Shown piece by piece: positions 63,201 to 64,000 of a stretch of DNA of 64,000 nucleotides. Below the pieces are notes generated by a model. That model saw nothing but the letters and a program-made list of their open reading frames with translations, had not been told where the DNA came from and did not search any database. Within the stretch, counting starts at the first letter, position 1. The number at the start of each line of letters is the position of its first letter. The DNA is from Strongylocentrotus purpuratus (taxonomy: Eukaryota; Echinodermata; Echinoidea; Camarodonta; Strongylocentrotidae): assembly GCF_000002235.5 (NCBI RefSeq), contig NW_022145613.1:15143883-15207882 (forward strand), read 5' to 3'. The position numbers and the translations under genes are program-made.

Positions 63201-64000
63201 TACATCGTAGCAAATCACACTACTGGTATATGTCACTGCGATTCTGAGCCAATTTACATTTTCCTCCTTGAAATCCATTGAATTATTTGTAATTTTATAA
63301 ATCATATATCATCGATCATTAAGATTTCAGGGGTTTGAATGTTTACATCAAAATGCTATTGCAATTCTTCCAAAATCGGATCGTAGTCAATCGTATAGTG
63401 TGCTCCTATTTAACTAGAATATTCGTGTACACATACTTAGTCTTTAGGAAATCAGATATTATATTAGAGTAGTGGTACTGTATAACAAGAACATTTTGCG
63501 TGCATGAAATTTTCACTAATTTGCAAATGCTTCAGGTTTATAAAATTTTAATTTTGCGAAAAATTCATTCAGAATTGTCTCGATTTATAATGCAGAATTT
63601 TTGCAATTTGTGCCAGTTTCTTGCCTTGAAAATGGCTCCCCTTGCAAATAACTACACAAGTTACACGACACAAATATGACTGGTTTTACAGTTATATCAT
63701 TGTACTGGCATAAACAAGGTATTTCTTAGTCAAGTCTGTAGGCTTGGAGACATGCAGCTCCCCATCATACAATGTACATGTGGTACAGTTTGTATCTCGA
63801 TCAGTCGCACCTCCAAACCGACTCCACGTTAACCGACTCCACGTTTTAAACCCCCAACCCGACAATTTCGGCCATTGGGGGTAATGCAATTGCTTGCTCG
63901 GTCTAGTGTCGGTCTCGTTGGTGTGACTGTGGTGTAAGCTACTTACTTGCGACTGTGTCCTTAGGAACGAGATACTCCATGGCAGCATCGTCAGCTCTGT
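47788..64000 (-). CDS. Single-pass membrane protein with lysine-rich cytoplasmic tail; C-terminal 273 residues, 5' part outside the window
   Basis: Four - strand exons join in frame: 64000-63947, 63075-62883, 62055-61934 and 48242-47788, with GT-AG introns of phase 1, 2 and 1. The product ends with TAG at 47788-47790. In order it shows an extracellular juxtamembrane stretch with one N-glycosylation motif (NKT), one roughly 21-residue hydrophobic helix starting at IMIPIVCV, and a tail of about 190 residues. The tail holds a Gln/Lys patch (KKLQEQRKQQ), a run of six Thr, KRFRRQKK, Ser/Asn-rich spacers, KKDKKKKKHHRK, and an acidic end finishing EDNYRS. I do not recognise the family; the ectodomain that would identify it lies beyond position 64000. 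The topology (type I) is inferred from the NKT site and the positively charged tail. Confidence 0.75.
53580..53775 (+). mobile_element. LINE/SINE 3' tail with GCGCTATAAAA terminus
   Basis: The order GTAAAGCACTTAGACAC, ATTGGGCGCTATAAAAAGC, then an ATTAATATTT tail is a recurring retroposon end in echinoderm-like genomes. A related sequence in reverse orientation lies at 62075-62110. The 107-codon frames across it are incidental. Confidence 0.5.
54433..54530. repeat. 30-bp minisatellite, three copies
   Basis: GGTAAATGGAAGTTAAAAAG followed by GGTAGGAGCA recurs at 54433, 54463 and 54493, with a partial fourth copy at 54523. The copies differ at only two or three positions. It lies in the long intron of the - strand gene. 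Confidence 0.9.
55191..55490 (+). repeat. 150-bp tandem duplication that keeps one open frame
   Basis: Two copies begin GTTAGTA at 55191 and 55341 and differ at about 15 positions. 150 is a multiple of three, and a 156-codon + strand frame (55132-55602) runs through both. Each copy has a TTTTTCTCAG acceptor-like site followed by roughly 100 bp and a GTTAGT donor-like site. The translation is Lys/Glu-rich with no recognised domain. A real duplicated exon and a chance frame both remain possible. Confidence 0.6.
58064..58250 (+). mobile_element. SINE with an Alu/7SL-like head
   Basis: The first 32 bases (GGCGTTGTGGCGTGCGCC, then TGTAATCCAGCTA) match the 5' domain of 7SL RNA and human Alu with only about three differences, including the UGUAAUCC loop that contacts SRP9/14. 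A B-box-like GGTTCGAAACT lies 60 bp further on. The body (GGATGGTGACGTTAAA, GGTCTCCAGACG, then CACGTCTGTAAAAACCC) is not 7SL-like; it resembles a motif order common in invertebrate SINEs. It ends in an (AC)n tail. A short AATCAA on both sides is the only hint of a target duplication. Confidence 0.6.
59000..59490. repeat. Foldback-like repeat block
   Basis: TTGATTGGTTGAGAG near 59008 is roughly inverse to CTGACCAATCAGAAG near 59467. An inner pair, GAGGTACTGGTTAAAACTATG (59299-59319) and CATAGTTTTAACCAGAACCTC (59399-59419), is nearly exact, around a hairpin of CGGGGCTGTGCCCCTCG. T-rich sequence fills the left half. Probably one decayed DNA element. Confidence 0.55.
59790..59949. mobile_element. 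160-bp MITE with GGGCCC termini
   Basis: GGGCCCTCATTGCATAAAAC at the left and the inverse of GGGCCCGTTGCATATATGC at the right. Inner blocks TTGATGGT and ACCATCAGTGG also pair. This is a small non-coding foldback element in the 13.7-kb intron. Confidence 0.6.
60442..60722. repeat. (GAAGAG)n then (GAA)n microsatellite
   Basis: About 33 uninterrupted GAAGAG hexamers (to about 60640) are followed by some 26 GAA triplets with one interruption near 60668. All long frames over this tract (Lys-Arg, Ser or Leu-Phe/Leu-Pro repeats) are artefacts. Confidence 0.97.
61625..61725 (+). mobile_element. 3' tail of a non-LTR retrotransposon, second type
   Basis: CGGCCTTGTAGGCCG forms a small hairpin, followed by TTCTCAATAAAACC and an (AATTC)-like tail. 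This is the usual end of a 5'-truncated LINE. It lies in the 13.7-kb intron near exon 61934-62055. Confidence 0.45.
61934..62055 (-). CDS. Membrane protein exon, cytoplasmic juxtamembrane part
   Basis: A 122-nt exon between acceptor TTTAACAG and donor GTGAGT on the - strand. Encodes SRGEKKLQEQRKQQ, directly after the helix, then a Ser/Gly/Asp-rich segment with GITLTAVKSGSYASDD. The positive patch next to the membrane is the usual stop-transfer signal. Confidence 0.8.
62070..62345 (-). mobile_element. Reverse-oriented copy of the GCGCTATAAA-type retroposon
   Basis: Starts with an AATAATAATATT tail next to GGTGCTTATAAAGCGCTTACC, followed by CTCTAAGCTCC. Read on the - strand this matches the GTAAAGCRCTTAGAG...GCGCTATAA-type retroposon end. 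It lies directly upstream of the splice acceptor for the 61934-62055 exon. Confidence 0.45.
62355..62560 (-). mobile_element. Reverse-oriented LINE tail
   Basis: AGATTCAGATTCAAATTAATT followed by TTATTGGTCC matches, on the - strand, the ...CCAATAAA...GAATCTGAATC end of a truncated non-LTR element. Similar starts are seen at 34125 and 14067. No coding sequence. Confidence 0.4.
62637..62740. repeat. (ATT/ATC)n microsatellite
   Basis: Degenerate trinucleotide repeats between two exons of the - strand gene. The 176-codon frame over it is half repeat and half antisense of the transmembrane exon. Confidence 0.9.
62883..63075 (-). CDS. Membrane protein exon with the transmembrane helix
   Basis: A 193-nt exon between acceptor CTCTGTGCAG and donor GTAAGT on the - strand. 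It encodes a charged juxtamembrane segment (IVEDNKEAIDAATGF, then the NKT glycosylation motif), VTEIDNSMDK, and the single hydrophobic helix followed by Cys-Met. The GC-rich codon third positions stand out from the flanking AT-rich introns. Confidence 0.82.
63947..64000 (-). CDS. Membrane protein exon, truncated by window edge
   Basis: Reads into the donor GTAAGT (on the - strand, starting at 63946). The frame compatible with the next exon gives 17 codons ending KDTVA, then one base. It is predicted to be extracellular and close to the membrane. Other frames do not splice in frame into the next exon. Confidence 0.68.

Overview
The window reads as metazoan nuclear DNA, most likely from an echinoderm and plausibly a sea urchin. 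It is AT-rich, its exons are short and separated by GT-AG introns of 0.6-14 kb, and it is crowded with small transposons and microsatellites. Several repeats (a block opening GGGGAAGTCCACCC, a tRNA-headed SINE, hAT-type TIRs ending in poly-G, and LINE tails with GCGCTATAAAA-like ends) are of kinds I associate with echinoderm genomes. That species-level inference comes from memory of repeat families and not from a search.

Only two protein-coding genes can be supported by phase-consistent exon chains. The first is on the + strand. It has seven coding exons between 30006 and 38769 and encodes a complete 479-residue, ten-helix SLC35F3/SLC35F4-like transporter of the drug/metabolite transporter superfamily. 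It probably has a 3' UTR of up to 3.5 kb reaching 42.3 kb. The second is on the - strand and enters from beyond the right edge. Four exons (63947-64000, 62883-63075, 61934-62055, 47788-48242) encode the C-terminal 273 or so residues of a single-pass membrane protein whose cytoplasmic tail is lysine-rich and disordered. A 13.7-kb intron separates its last two exons. The two genes are convergent, with about 5.5 kb between the last SLC35F poly(A) signal and the stop codon of the - strand gene.

Layout: 1-27.6 kb is non-genic. It holds degenerate minisatellites (1.4 and 4.8-5.5 kb), a SINE (9.7 kb), a cluster of CRE-like sites (10.9 kb), a small hAT element with a perfect 8-bp target duplication (12 kb), a block with CG-alternating DNA and many TGACCT half-sites (15.5-15.9 kb), a large hAT-like block with a 110-bp tandem array (20.1-22.9 kb), and another hAT-like element (26.1-26.9 kb). 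27.6-42.3 kb holds the SLC35F gene. Its upstream region and introns carry two related hAT copies, a SAP-domain ORF, a foldback MITE with a hAT inserted inside it, and a near-perfect 106-bp inverted repeat. 42.3-47.8 kb is microsatellites and 3' flank. 48.2-61.9 kb is the long intron, holding a 150-bp in-frame tandem duplication, a 30-bp minisatellite, an Alu/7SL-like SINE, MITEs and a 280-bp GAAGAG/GAA tract.

No prokaryotic features, CRISPR arrays, viral genes or genuine free-standing RNA genes were seen. Every exon boundary was derived by hand from splice motifs and phase. Most other long open frames lie in simple repeats and are not called.
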